A stretch of 64,000 nt of DNA from Stictocephala bisonia. Its lineage: Eukaryota > Arthropoda > Insecta > Hemiptera > Membracidae. The notes below the pieces were generated by a model. It was not told the origin of the DNA. It made no database searches and saw only the letters and a list, made by a program, of their open reading frames with translations. Position 1 is the stretch's first letter. Each line of letters opens with the position of its first letter. The stretch spans positions 124,001 through 188,000 of the forward strand of contig JAQJVL010001211.1 of NCBI GenBank assembly GCA_035578905.1, given 5' to 3'. A program made the position numbers and the translations under genes. Positions 35,823 through 47,040 of this stretch are shown here, piece after piece.

Positions 35823-37215
35823 ATTTTTAACGTCGTAAATAAAACATTGTATAAAATAACGTATGTAATCAATGAAAATAAACACAACTTTTACCACACG
35901 ATATTTTTCTATGTAATAAATGATTTATCCAATGGAAATAGAAATATAGTTGTTAGTGACGAAATTTATTTATAATTATTCGATTTACGTAAAACTAATA
36001 TCATTTAATCAATAGCCTACATAAATGTATTTCTTCAGTTTATTGAAATGTAAGACAAATAAAGAAGTAAGTTTACGTGTAATTTCCAGGAAAATTATAA
36101 AGATGATCTAAAATAGTTTTCCTTATTTATGGCTATTAATATCGTGACTAATTGGGCACCTCCACTGGTGGATCTTACGTGTCGTTTATTTCCTGGTATT
36201 TCAGCGTACTTAGGTGAGTTTTTCTCTGTATAAAAATAGAATCAAAGCAAACAATAAAGTTCTATGAGGGAAAACATATTTACTGTTTCTGAAGGATTTT
36301 AAAATAATTATAAGTTTTATATATTTCACTTATTAATACTGATTGGCATGTTATACTATTTTTCTTTTCAAATTATATTGGTCTTAAGTTTCAAAAACAC
36401 GTTTAGTTTATGGTTTATTTGTATAAAAGATTGTTATGTCTCAAACTAAATCTTGTGGATTGATTATCATTTTCCTTTGAGTGAAGATGAATAAAAGATT
36501 GTTCAATAAACTAATTGGTACTAAAAGTAAAGAATTTTAATTAGATAGGGTACATTTTTTTCGGCGAGTGAATTTATCTGTACTGTATACACAATATGAT
36601 ATTATAATTAAATTTAAATACAAACTGCAAACATATCTTAATCGAAAATATTTTTTCAAATTTATTACAATATTCCAAAGAATCCATTCGCTTTCTTCTT
36701 ACAGAAAGTTATTTTAAGTTCAGTGAAAATGTATTAACAGGATAATAATTAATCAGAATATTTATAAGACATAATAAGAGAATGTGAAGGAGAGAAATGC
36801 CTCTTTTATGTCATTTATCTATAATCAAATTAGTACTTGAGTAACTTACTTGATAAAACTATTTCAATTCCAAATTTCTTAATTAATATTTTTAAATTAT
36901 ATTTACAACATTCATTGTATAAACCATACTGATTGTACCTTATGATGAATATTTCATAATTTATTTTGATTGGATTTATGCAAAACACTGTTCGTCTGAA
37001 ATGTATAACTTCCTAAACTTAGTTATTTATTAATTAAGTGTTATGTAATATTTCCTTAAATATTTTAAATGTTTTATCCATATATATTTCTAAAGAATTA
37101 AATCAATGTGTAGTTTATACGCAATCTATTTACGTTATATTAATTCTTGAAATGTGGACACCTTAAATTTTAAACTTTTGTATTAACCTTAGCTTACAAG
37201 GATCAGATGATTAAA

Positions 37216-37218
<3 letters not shown>
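35823..37218. other. AT-rich non-coding stretch
   Basis: No repeat partner noticed. A GGTGAGTTTTTC donor-like word at 36211 has no supporting exon. Confidence 0.45.

Positions 37219-37288
<70 letters not shown>
37219..37288. repeat. (AT)n microsatellite
   Basis: About 70 bp of uninterrupted AT. Confidence 0.97.
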
Positions 37289-37290
<2 letters not shown>

Positions 37291-38127
37291 TATAGTAAAA
37301 CATTCTGAGTACAAGAATGAATGAATGAAAACGTCTTTACTGAGCCAGCGTTATTCAAAGTACAATTCTTTGTTTTTCAATACAACTGTTGTTAATAGTT
37401 CTTGTACATGTATTTGTAAATGTATTCATCATTGTTCTTGTAATATACTGATAGTTATGTATTGGCAGGTGGTTACTTTTATCAAGTGCTTACGTTCAGG
37501 ATAATTTAGAAAAAGGAGAAAATAAAAAAATATGAGCTGACATTTCCAAAATTGCTATATGAAGAACCTAAAGATCTTCCATTAAGGACATTTTTAGTTA
37601 GTATCAAAACTGAAAGCATAATTGCTATAAAATTTATCCTGAGTAAACTTTATTACTGGTACTATGGTATTGTAACTATAAGCACTGTAAACTGCATTTA
37701 ATTATATTTTGTACATTTTATTTGTAAACTTAGTTAATTTATAAAATTATTATTTATATTTTTAGCCTCCTAAATTTATTAATGTTTTCGTTTGGAAGAC
37801 AATATGTATTTAAAGGAAATAGATAAAAGAACATAGAGCTATTTAGTCCGGAACTCCCGTGAGAGAGGGTGCATCAAAGAGAATGCCCAGTTTGACCCCG
37901 TAAAACTATTCCGTCCATTAAACCCATGGGATGAAGTGTCCCAGTAGACTATTGTGTCCGCCATATTGGGTGTAAACAGACTCTCTTGTGAGTGTTTGTA
38001 TGATCAACATGAACTTTTGTCACCCTTTGACGCCCAACTGACGACTCACCCCACTCTCCTTATTAGATAATATAATTCACTGCCAGTATTATTCTGATAA
38101 TTCATTTTCTTTATTCAATTCTTTTGG
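37289..38127. other. Non-coding stretch
   Basis: Positions 37850-38060 are less AT-rich (GTCCGGAACTCCCGTGAGAG, GTGTCCGCCATATTGG) and may be an old element, but no ORF or inverted ends were found. Confidence 0.45.
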
Positions 38128-38265
38128 ACTTGTATGGGTGAGTCAGTACAACCACACGTATAGGGTGGATGGGTCGGTCATTACCACCACCGTACATGTA
38201 TGGGTGAGTGTGTGGATCATTATCAACATACGTGTGTGGGTGAGTATGGGTCACTACCATTGTAT
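38128..38265 (-). repeat. MS-G minisatellite, about 3-4 units of 35 bp
   Basis: Units such as ACATGTATGGGTGAGTG, ATACGTGTGTGGGTGAG and TCATTACCACCACCGT repeat with about 35-bp spacing. Reverse-complemented they match the ACCCACCC..ACACGTAC units at 52720-52940. Confidence 0.7.
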
Positions 38266-38711
38266 AAAGAATTCATAAAACATTGTTTTGATTTGTATAA
38301 ATTAGTACAGAGCCTCAAAAAATCCTTTCAGTATACCAAATAAACTGCCAATTTGATTTCTTAAAGCCTCTAATTTTAAAATGTTACCGACTACTTTTAA
38401 CTCGACTTCAAAATGGCTAAATATAGTTGCTTGGCTATGTAAGAATCTCTGTTTTGCTTATTTATATTTATGTTACTAATACTGTAAACTTTTTTACGCA
38501 GACCTAATTTGTATAATTTACCTAATTTTAAATTAAGCATAATATTTTAGCTGAAATGGATGGCGAAACTTATTGAGTGATTATCTAGTTACATTTAAAA
38601 ACAACGAGCTCTTAATAAATACTTATTCCCCATAAATAATGAAAACCAATCTACTTATTGTTATACCCCTCAATATATGAACAATTGAATTAATTTTTTT
38701 TTATTTCACTC
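38266..38711. other. AT-rich stretch
   Basis: Nothing recognised. Confidence 0.5.
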
Positions 38712-38845
38712 TTTAGGTCTACATGGTCCTTCAGGATTGTGTGTGAACTGTATTCAACGAGTAACGACCTTAGCTCAGTTGGGGTTTAGAACCTTGAAAC
38801 AAGCCTTCCCCTGTCCGAAGCCATAGTTACTGGTCCACATATATG
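38712..38845 (-). mobile_element. SINE-A copy, inverted
   Basis: GTGTGTGAACTGTATTCAAC, CGACCTTAGCTCAGTTGGGG and TTTAGAACCTTGAAAC (reversed, mutated B box), then CTGTCCGAAGCC from the head. The partly overlapping minus-strand ORF at 38846-39061 lies mostly in REP-L. Confidence 0.7.
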
Positions 38846-38964
38846 TTAATTATATGTCAGTGGAAAATAAAAAAAAATATAAAGCACAAAATATATAATA
38901 ATATAATACATAGAAATATAAGAAAAGATATAGCAATTTTTATGATCAATTTCAAGCATCCTTT

Positions 38965-39085
38965 TTGGGTATCTTCGATCTAATATTGATAAAGACGGTT
39001 TTCCGAAATCAACCACCATAAATTTGATTAATTTGTATTGTAACTTTTTTGTAAAGTACACCTGTTTGCCTAAAAAAATGTATTA
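38965..39085 (+). mobile_element. REP-L copy
   Basis: TGATAAAGACGGTTTTCCGA, AATCAACCACCATAAA and TTTGTATTGTAAC to TTTGTAAAGTACACCTGT follow the REP-L order with a diverged stem. Confidence 0.5.
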
Positions 39086-39692
39086 AACAATTAAATTACT
39101 CTACGATTAATGAACGAATAACATTTAGTATATTTCTCAAAGCCGAAAAAGCTTCCGGATTAGTGTGTTTTAGTATCCATTGACTAATTGATAAGGTCTA
39201 TCATTATTTAACAGCAAATAATGCAAAGAGACTATTCTGAAATGAGAATCTCCGCCTCCCCCCAGACCTTCCTCCTCGTCTCACAACCCCTTTGTGTTAA
39301 ATACTATTCAGAGAACAAAGAGTTGTAGTGGCAAGGAATAAACGTTCGTCTTACCTCCCAATATAAAGGTTAAAATGGCTTGTTAAATGTTGCCTTGTTA
39401 TTTTTTATTTACAAGTAGAATAAGGGCTACTTAAGGTGTTTTAAGTGTAGTGTTTTTATGATAACACTGATAAAAAAGGTGATTCTATCACTATTCTTGT
39501 AAATGAAATAAGACAAATACGATTGTATGCCTAATGTACTTTTTGGAAATTAAAATATTCTTATCCTGAAAAATCCAATACTACTTCAAAAATATACATA
39601 CAAAGGTAAATTTGAAAATATAAATGCAAAATCTAAGACATTTTATCAGACTTCCTCCCCCCAAATTTCGAGTGTACAATGACATTATAATT
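39086..39692. other. Non-coding stretch
   Basis: A C-rich patch at 39250-39295 (CCGCCTCCCCCCAGACC) stands out. No ORF or repeat partner. Confidence 0.45.
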
Positions 39693-40140
39693 GGCACTAG
39701 TGGTGTAGTGCTGTAATCCAGCTATTTGGGGACAAAATGCTGTGGAGATTGTAGGCGATAGGATTATGGTCGGTCCTCTACCGAAATGGCGTCCTCTCAA
39801 TGGTTTCCATCGACTTGGACACTACTAAAAAATCTGGGGTGTCCATGTTGGGTGGTAATCAGGGTATAGGAAAGAAAACTGAATACATAAAGCTTGTCAA
39901 TTAGCTTGTCAATAATCAGACTATAACTTCTTGGTTCGGATTCCACGTAAAAATGTAGGTCCCTTAGTTATCCAGGCTATTAGTCTATTAATAAATAGCT
40001 CTTTGTAATAAACAGTCGACATTAGTTAGTAACAATGGCTACACATATTCATATACGATCATCCCAGCCATTCGCGTCTGATTTTTGCCCATATCTCTAT
40101 GACCAGTGTCTTCTTACTAGTGAGAATAATGAGTAATAAA
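39693..40140 (+). mobile_element. SINE-B full-length reference copy
   Basis: Starts GGCACTAGTGGTGTAGTGCT and TTTGGGGACAAAATGCTG, then GGTCGGTCCTC, GTTTCCATCGACTTGG, GGGGTGTCCATGTTGG and a B-box-like GGTTCGGATTCCACG in the middle. It ends with GGCTATTAGTCTATTAATAA, ACAGTCGACATTAG and CCCATATCTCTATGACC, the tail also present in SINE-C. About 448 bp, longer than a simple tRNA SINE, consistent with a composite origin. No protein coding. Confidence 0.85.
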
Positions 40141-40589
40141 TAATGAATCAAGTTTATTAAAAATATTCATGTTTTATTTTTAGTATTTTTATTCATACCA
40201 ATTACGAATAAACCCCTTTCAAAATGTTTAAAAGCACAGGATTAATTTTATTTGATGTAGTTGTTTTAATGAAGACATAGAAAAATACTGGCATTAAGTT
40301 CATTCTGATCCAAAATATCATCATTCTGGTTTATAATGAACACAATGCTTTTACATTGCAAAACAATAATACTTTTTCTAGTTCCAATAATTTATTATGA
40401 CATTTTAGATTTATAGTTAGGATACCTTTTATACAAACCATGAATACATATTCGTATTACATGATTTAATACACTTGCCATTAAAACATAACTCGTGCTG
40501 AGACAAAAACATATCCGTAAAGTAACAACCAGTGTAATACATACCAATGTAGTTGCATAATTTATCCGTTACTCGTTAATAATACCGAA
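40141..40589. other. AT-rich stretch
   Basis: Nothing recognised before the GC-richer block. Confidence 0.5.
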
Positions 40590-41560
40590 ATAGGCCATGA
40601 ATATACCAACCCACTTTTTGTGTCCCCAGTCACCAACTCCCTCCCCTCCCACCACACCCCCTCGTCGTTGTGGCGCCGTCGGCAATCACTTTATAGACAT
40701 CGTCACACACTCATTGTCCAGTAACGACAGTAATGGCACATGATTATGGGTATAGTTAAACCCTAAACTGGCCTGTTCCCGTTCAGGGGTGCGGGTCCTC
40801 GGGAGAGGCGAGGGAGGTAAAGTATGAACCGTCTCCCGCCAGGCTTGCCATGGTCCATCCACAAAGGCCCCCAAATTGGATTTCTTGACGTGGAAAGGGT
40901 GTTGGTTTATCAACTAGTATTTTTAAACACATGTGGGCTAAAGATTTCATATTTATCGCAAGACTGGTACCATGGGGATGCAGGGAACCCTGTAAATTCC
41001 ATCATCTAATTGTCAAATATTCTTCAAATAAAGTATAACCTCGCAGTAGTGTGTCTTCGTACAGAGTGGTAAATGAGCCCCAGTCCTTCCGGGACGCTTA
41101 AGGTGAATGCTTTAATACTAGCCGGACAGTTATAAACATAGGTGGACAACGGTAACCTCTGATTCGAGTGCATGGAACGACCTTCTGAATCCTTCAGGGC
41201 AACGAGAGTGGGTAGGCTTCGGTCTCCCCTAAATAGGTGAAAGCCACACAGAGACTTTGCCAGTAGTGGACAGGACGCACATTCTTCTCAGTGCTCCTAC
41301 CTCTCGTCGTAGTTGCAACGTAGTAAATTGCTTTAAATAGGTAAACATTCCCTTCCATCTAACGACAGTCGTGGAACAGGGAATATGCCAACCTACTTTT
41401 TGTGTTATCAGCCACCAACAGAACCCCCCCCCCCACTCGACGCCACCCCCTCGTCGTTGTGGCGCCGTCGGCAGTCAATTTATAAACATCGGTGAACATT
41501 CCCTTCCCAGCTAACGACCGTAATGTCTTCTATAATAAACCGCCTTCATTACTCTTGAGC
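40590..41560. other. GC-richer, CpG-bearing block with internal duplications
   Basis: This block differs clearly from its surroundings in base composition. CCCCCTCGTCGTTGTGGCGC and CGTCGGCAATCACTTTATAG occur near 40658 and again near 41448 with small changes. AACATTCCCTTCC..CTAACGAC occurs at 41344 and 41492, giving about a 150-bp local period. A 10-C run lies near 41420. Opposing ORFs at 40686-40913 (minus) and 40824-41009 (plus) have no recognised domain. It could be a transposon 5' UTR, a local satellite, or a promoter/first-exon region; I cannot decide. Confidence 0.5.
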
Positions 41561-41742
41561 GGCCTGTTGCTCTGCGTCAATCATATACGAGCAGGTAATA
41601 TCTCGATGTATGAAATTAGACGTTGGTACTGACCTAAACTTGAGTGTATTAGTTTTACTGATTGTTTGGAGATTTTACCTTTTATGAATAGAAAATGATT
41701 AATGGTGAGTAAGAGCAATCAATTCAGATTAAATAGAATCAG

Positions 41743-41746
<4 letters not shown>

Positions 41747-41775
<29 letters not shown>
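41747..41775 (+). repeat. Poly(A) run, 29 bp
   Basis: Uninterrupted A run. It could be the tail of an unidentified retroposed sequence upstream, but no such element was recognised. Confidence 0.9.
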
Positions 41776-41777
<2 letters not shown>

Positions 41778-41901
41778 AGCATGTTGGATCACAAATTGGG
41801 CCTAGTTTCTCCCTATACATATTTAAATCCTACAATTATCCACTTCATGGAGTTAGTGTCTCTTATTGCTAGAATATCCGATACTAGCGTCTCATTGTGT
41901 A

Positions 41902-42201
41902 CACCCAATTAGCGGTGAATCACCCAATTAGTGGTGAATCATCTAATCAGTGGTGAATCGCCTAATTAGTTGTGAATCGCCTAATTAGTGGTGAATCACC
42001 TAATTAGTGGCGAATCACCTACTTTGTGGTGATTCACATAATTAGTGACAAATCACCTAATTAGTGGTGAATCACCTAATTAGTGGTAAATCACCTACTT
42101 TGTGGCGAGTCACCTAATTAGTGGCGTATCACCTACTTTATGGTGAATCACCTAACTAGTGGTGAATCACCTAATTAGTGGTGAATCACCTAATTAGTGG
42201 T
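41902..42201 (+). repeat. 19-bp tandem array, about 16 copies
   Basis: The consensus CACCTAATTAGTGGTGAAT repeats in exact 19-bp register for 15 units from 41902 to 42186 plus a partial unit. Substitutions cluster at TAATTA (sometimes TACTTT) and at GTGGTG (GTGGCG). Each unit is close to a palindrome (CAC..TAATTA..GTG) and carries a homeodomain-type TAATTA core. Confidence 0.98.
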
Positions 42202-42369
42202 CGAAACTGTTGAAATGTTAACATTGAAGCCACTCTTCCTCTCTAATCTGTGTTTATTGTGGAACTTTTGCACACTGTGTTCGAAATATATCAAATTAAG
42301 CGTTTTGTAAGAGTCAAAACTGTTGTGATAGGCCGTCTACCTGAATATAAGGCTGAGGTGATGATTTGG

Positions 42370-42495
42370 ATAAAAATACTAGTGAACGTCACACAATACA
42401 AATATACTACAATATAAGTACAAAATATACAAATATACTACAATACTAGTACAAAATGCACAGATATATTACAGTATAAATACAAATTGCTAAAT
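42370..42495 (-). mobile_element. REP-L copy with three internal units
   Basis: GTGAACGTCACACAATACAA, ATACTACAATATAAGTACAA and repeated AATATACAAATATACTAC units are the reverse complement of the 33-bp units at 26945. This copy has three units rather than two. Confidence 0.6.
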
Positions 42496-42780
42496 TATTA
42501 AGAACAAATAAATAAATAATTAAGAAATGATTTAAATGCCACACTTTCATGAATAATTTGGTTGAAAAGTAATCCATATTGATTTAAATTTATGATATCA
42601 AATGCCTGAATTGAGGATATATTGAACTGGATTAGATCCCAAATTGATAAAACAAAGTTTTAGTCAACAACTAGATACGGTTTCTTAATATTCCAATAAG
42701 ATAGTAAATAAATGGGTCATCTAAATTTAATTATAGAATAAATAAATTGGATTTATAAGAACATAAATCATCGCAGTTAG

Positions 42781-43090
42781 GTTGCCATCGCTGAAGACTC
42801 TACATGCGAAGTCTGGGGTGTCCATTTTGGGTGGTAGTCAAGACTCAGATGTCGTGTAGATAAGAGAACTAACTGTCACGATTGTCAGTTAACTGAAAAT
42901 CAGACTACGGAAATCGGATTTCACATAAAACTGTAGACCCGTTAGTTGTTGTCCTGGCTATTGGGCTATTAATAAATTGCTTCTTCTAAGGAATAGATGG
43001 GCTTAGTAACAATGACTACAATCGTCACACTCATTCACCCCTCATATGCACCATTACTTCTACGATCGGCGTCTTAGCAATGAATACAAT
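42781..43090 (+). mobile_element. SINE-B copy, 5'-truncated
   Basis: GTTGCCATCGCTGAAGAC, GTCTGGGGTGTCCATTTTGG, ATCGGATTTCACATAAAAC, GGCTATTGGGCTATTAATAA and CTACGATCGGCGTCTTAGC follow SINE-B from about its base 130 to the 3' end. Confidence 0.78.
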
Positions 43091-43887
43091 ATATAAATAA
43101 ATATATATATATTGTAACCGTACTAGACTGGTCATTCTAACGATTTCCTATTTAATCCTTCAATTTCAACTTATGTTCACATAGATCGTTGGTGGTGATA
43201 TATTAGTGCTGTTACTGTTTATTTCGTTATGTATGATCTACATAACAAAATATTATCTTGATATAGCCTTACTATGCAATAAAACTTTGATTAATTTTCT
43301 CTACAATGTCATTTATATTGAGCTGTGAATTAGTTAAAAGCATATTTTTAACTAAAAGAATGTTTTTCCTGCGTTACTGTTCTCTTTAAATGAACCTTGG
43401 AAAAGAACTATTCAGTCTTGTTTGTTTTTATTCTAATATATTGGTTATGTACAGGTATATGTCAATTAAATTGAACTATTAAAAACAGAAGATTACTGAA
43501 TGACAAATATTGCTTCTTTTGCTGGACACATAATTCTTGCATGTTTTGGTCTGTCACAGAAGTAACATTTTTTATTTTTGGCAACAAATAACGTCTCTGT
43601 ACACAAATAAAAACCAAACATATTATTTTAACAATGTCTTATAGTATTTAAAGCTAACAAATTAATTAAAATATATATATATATACACAAATAATATAGA
43701 CAAAGAAAGAATAATGTAATAAAGGGCGTGGACATTTAAATCCCTTTAAGCCATTTAAACGACTGATAATCATCGATGTGATAACCTAGTGACGAGCTTT
43801 CCGCATTCCAATCAAGGCCGCGGCCTTCCCCCTCCCCGACCACAATCCCCTAGCTGATATTTCGAAGACATATGAAGTATCATACGT
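43091..43887. other. AT-rich stretch
   Basis: Short TA runs at 43098-43110 and 43669-43685. A GC-rich patch, AAGGCCGCGGCCTTCCCCC, sits at 43815-43833 and contains the palindrome AAGGCCGCGGCCTT. No gene seen. Confidence 0.5.
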
Positions 43888-43964
43888 GCACACGCACGCA
43901 AGCACGCACGCACACATGCACGCACGCACACATACACGCACTCACGCACGCACGCACGCACACA
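43888..43964. repeat. (CACG/CACA)n microsatellite
   Basis: Interrupted CGCA and CACA tetramers. Alternating purine-pyrimidine sequence of this kind can adopt Z-DNA. Confidence 0.9.
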
Positions 43965-45062
43965 CTTGTAGACTACTTTATTTAAATAAAGTTAGTACAA
44001 CAGACCTTAACTGACACATTTCTGCCTTAATGAAACCACTGGAAATGTACTTTTAAAAACATGTTTATATATTTATGGTGTAGAAAATATTAATGACATA
44101 ATATTTATTATTTACTATTTATTATTACTAATAAATATTATTTTTAATAGTAAACTATGTATCACCAACAATCTACACATTGTTCAATTATTGGATCGGG
44201 ACACCCTTGTGTGCTTCGCAAGCCAACCCCGTCACTCACAGTGCCAGTTACACCTTGGCCTTCGGCCTCGGTATGTAAAAGATATAAATTTACTTATAGT
44301 GGCTCTTTGCAAACCATTTATAGTATAAATATAAATACCAAATTGTATTTCTTAGCATATATAAACAGATCCTATTTATTTTATTTAACAACAGATGATT
44401 ACAGACACACAGACAGACGTGCATTAGCTTTTTTATATTCATAGATCAAATAAAACTTCCACTAAATCAATCAAACTTACTCTCTCAAGACAGATCTATA
44501 AAGTTATATTGTAAACATCATTGTTTACATTTGAACAGCTGTCACTTCTCGATTAATGTATTAAGCCATAAGTCTATCTTCATGTTATTCTTATGGCCAA
44601 AAAACGTACTTTGAGGGCTTCTTGTGTCATTCAGGTAAAAATATTGAACCACTAAGACCTTATTACACGGATATGAATAGGGGTGAATTTTGTGACACCT
44701 AAAACGTTAAATTGGTAAAAACATAACGGAGGAGATATATTAACAAAAATAACGGCTTCGCGTAATATATGTAAGGATTTAAACATTTACAGCTTCCTAA
44801 GTGAAGTCTAAAAATGAAGTTTTCTCCCGTGATAAGTTAGCAACTAGAAGTCGGGCACCGTATGAAACTGTGACGCAATATATTATCATAATTTACATAA
44901 ATTAAGTCAAGATTGTGAATTTAAATCAGTTTATATTGAGAAAATAAAGAAGATCGTGTACTAGACGCCTTCATACGAGGGCTGAATTCACAAGAAAATT
45001 AGATGCGACCTCTATAAAATCACTTTCTCACACTCAAACAAGCGTATTAACAAGCTTTAGCT
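43965..45062. other. AT-rich stretch with an unsupported ORF
   Basis: The ORF at 44157-44444 (95 codons) opens in a GC-richer patch (CTTCGCAAGCCAACCCCG) but the remainder is low-complexity AT translation. No domain recognised. Confidence 0.45.
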
Positions 45063-45186
45063 TTTGATGGTATATGGTAAATAAACAAGTTCTTATTTTG
45101 ATGGTAAATGGTAAATAAACAAGTTCTTATTTTGATGGTAAATGGTAAATAAATGGTAAAATGGTAAATAAACAAGTTCTTATTTT
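45063..45186 (+). repeat. 36-bp tandem array, about 3.4 copies
   Basis: TTTTGATGGTAAATGG and TAAATAAACAAGTTCTTA recur at 45063, 45100 and 45132. The last unit has an extra AATGGTAA duplication. Confidence 0.9.
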
Positions 45187-45764
45187 AAAACAGACAAATC
45201 TCCAAATTTATTTCTAACAGAGAACAAAAATGTAACTTTTTCAACTAATGAAACTAAATGTACCTATCAAAAATGTTACTTCTGTGGCAGAATAAAACAT
45301 GCATGAATTAAGTCTGCAGCAAGAGAAGACTAATGTTTATTGATCGATATACTTACGTTTATCTTAGTTCAGTAATTTTTACAGACATTTAAGCGTTTAC
45401 CTTAAAACATATTATACGGAATGCTCAACAGCAATTATCAATATTAAAGCTATGTTTTTTATGTCTTCCAAAACAATAAAACCTCCTCTTTGATAATGTA
45501 ATGCAAATGCTTTTCCTTTGATCTATTCTAGAATCCCTAAAACACAAAGACAGATGTTTTACAACTATGTTACCACAAGGTTGGTAACATTGTTAAACAA
45601 ACATGTTTCCTGCTGTTTGTTAATTTATATCTTCCATACACAATGTAACATTGACGGTCAACTTTTGTAAACTCGTTTACTGATGAATAATTTAAACACC
45701 ATGATCATTTGATATAATGAAAATGTTATGTAAATTTTGTGTGTGTTATTTTATGGAATTTTTT

Positions 45765-46170
45765 CTGTCGGCCATGTTGGTTTTAATCACATAAGAACAA
45801 TGTTATTTTCGAATCCATACTTTTTCGTTATTTATTGATAAACAATTGTGTATGAGGCGTCACTTTAAACGTTATATTATTGCGCATTGGGTTTGCTTTT
45901 CAAATGTTGAATACATACGCCAAGTTTAAAAAAAATAGGTGTGCAAAATAAATTCAAATTAAATAATTTGTATATATCTTTCATAAAACTAATTAGGAAT
46001 TTTCAACGCAATTATAACGCACAATTTCATTCTTGATCAAATGCAATTTGTCTGGAAAAAAACCGTTGAAAATTGACTAATTAATTTGGATACACGTGAT
46101 TGTATGGCTGGTTCGAAAATAATATTGTTCCTATGGGATTAAAACCAACATGGCCAACAGACTCCGACAG
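45765..46170. mobile_element. Inverted-repeat element (MITE-like), about 406 bp
   Basis: The left end 45765-45820 contains CTGTCGGCCATGTTGG, TTTTAATCACATAAGAACAA and TTATTTTCGAATCCATAC. The right end 46102-46170 is its inverted counterpart (GTATGGCTGGTTCGAAAATA, TGTTCCTATGGGATTAAAAC, CAACATGGCC..CGACAG) with few mismatches and a 9-bp insertion. A second, inner pair (AATTAGGAATTTTCAACG at 45998, CGTTGAAAATTGACTAATT at 46063) adds to the folded structure. No transposase. Confidence 0.72.
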
Positions 46171-46194
46171 CCGTTACAGACTCTAAAACGGAAA

Positions 46195-46485
46195 CGCCGA
46201 TAAAATTGCGTAAATGAGGAGAAATGAAAAAGCAAGTTTTATTGTAAATATAAGATTTTAGGTACCGGTTCTTAAATTGTGCAAATTTTTTTCCTGATCA
46301 CGAAAAAGGCAATGGTTTTGCGATAAAACTATTCTATTACTAAACCCAACATAACCTAACCTAACCTAACATAACCAAGCCTAACGTAATCTAACAATAA
46401 CCAACCTAGGTATATCCTAGCACTAATAAAACTGGCACATCTCCGAGGATAATGCGCTTGATAATGGCTTGATTACCAAGACTGA
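46195..46485. mobile_element. FB-F copy 2
   Basis: The left arm (TTGCGTAAATGAGGAGAAAT, CGGTTCTTAAATTGTGC, GATCACGAAAAAGGC) and right arm (CCTAGCACTAATAAAACTGG, GCACATCTCCGAGGATAATG) flank an AACCTAACCTAACCTAAC core. The outer part of the right arm is replaced by the AT tract and SINE-D. Confidence 0.6.
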
Positions 46486-46486
46486 T

Positions 46487-46488
<2 letters not shown>

Positions 46489-46568
<80 letters not shown>

Positions 46569-46573
46569 TATGT
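46489..46573. repeat. (AT)n microsatellite at a SINE-D tail
   Basis: About 80 bp of TA with one TG interruption. It begins exactly where the 3' end of the adjacent inverted SINE-D stops. The minus-strand ORF through it encodes a Tyr-Ile repeat and is an artefact. Confidence 0.95.
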
Positions 46574-46574
46574 A

Positions 46575-46796
46575 AAAGGAGAGGCCAACCTCCTTCTTGA
46601 CCTTACTCTGCCCATTCCTCATAGACTACTGATCTGTGCGAGGAACTTAATCAGACAGAGTAAGGGGGCTAACCAGTACAGTAGAAGGTGAATATTACTG
46701 ATAAATCTTCCGGTCCAGGCCGGATTCGAACGAGCGCTATATCTAACCCAAGCTAAAAGTCCTGACACCTTATACCACTCGGCCACCGGCTCGCCA
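46575..46796 (-). mobile_element. SINE-D full-length reference copy
   Basis: On the minus strand the head reads GGCGAGCCGGTGGCCGAGTG then GTATAAGGTGTCAGGAC (A box), with B box CGTTCGAATCCGGCC. The GGCCGAGTGG signature and long variable region point to a class II tRNA (Ser or Leu type). The tail carries TTACTCTGTCTGATTAAG and GGCAGAGTAAGG. It should be read by RNA polymerase III if intact. Confidence 0.85.
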
Positions 46797-47029
46797 AAAT
46801 CCTAAGAATAGATCTAGAAAATCCTTAGAACGTATATCTGTATACCTAAGAAAATATATCATCATTAATTTTTCAAATTTTCCAAATGTATAGGATTTTC
46901 CGTTAAAAAGCTAACATTTTTTTACATTTTGTGACCGCTCTCTTTTAAAAAATAATATAATTAGGATTAATCGAATCCAAAATCCAATATGGCGTTGTGT
47001 TTTATGGAAGTTCTTTAACATTTTAATTA
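46797..47029. other. AT-rich stretch
   Basis: No feature recognised between SINE-D and the LINE remnant. Confidence 0.45.
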
Positions 47030-47040
47030 ACAGATTAATA

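Noticed and set aside
40824..41009. DWYHG peptide resembling the start of an SH2 domain
   Set aside because: Only five residues match, the frame stops soon after, and no further SH2 motif follows.
41902..42201. CRISPR-like array
   Set aside because: Units are contiguous 19-mers with no unique spacers, in an evidently eukaryotic context.
46406..46615. Tyr-Ile repeat ORF
   Set aside because: It is the AT microsatellite read in frame.
46575..46796. tRNA-Ser/Leu gene on the minus strand
   Set aside because: A and B boxes are good, but the sequence continues into a repeated SINE tail and other copies exist, so it is a SINE head and not a tRNA gene.
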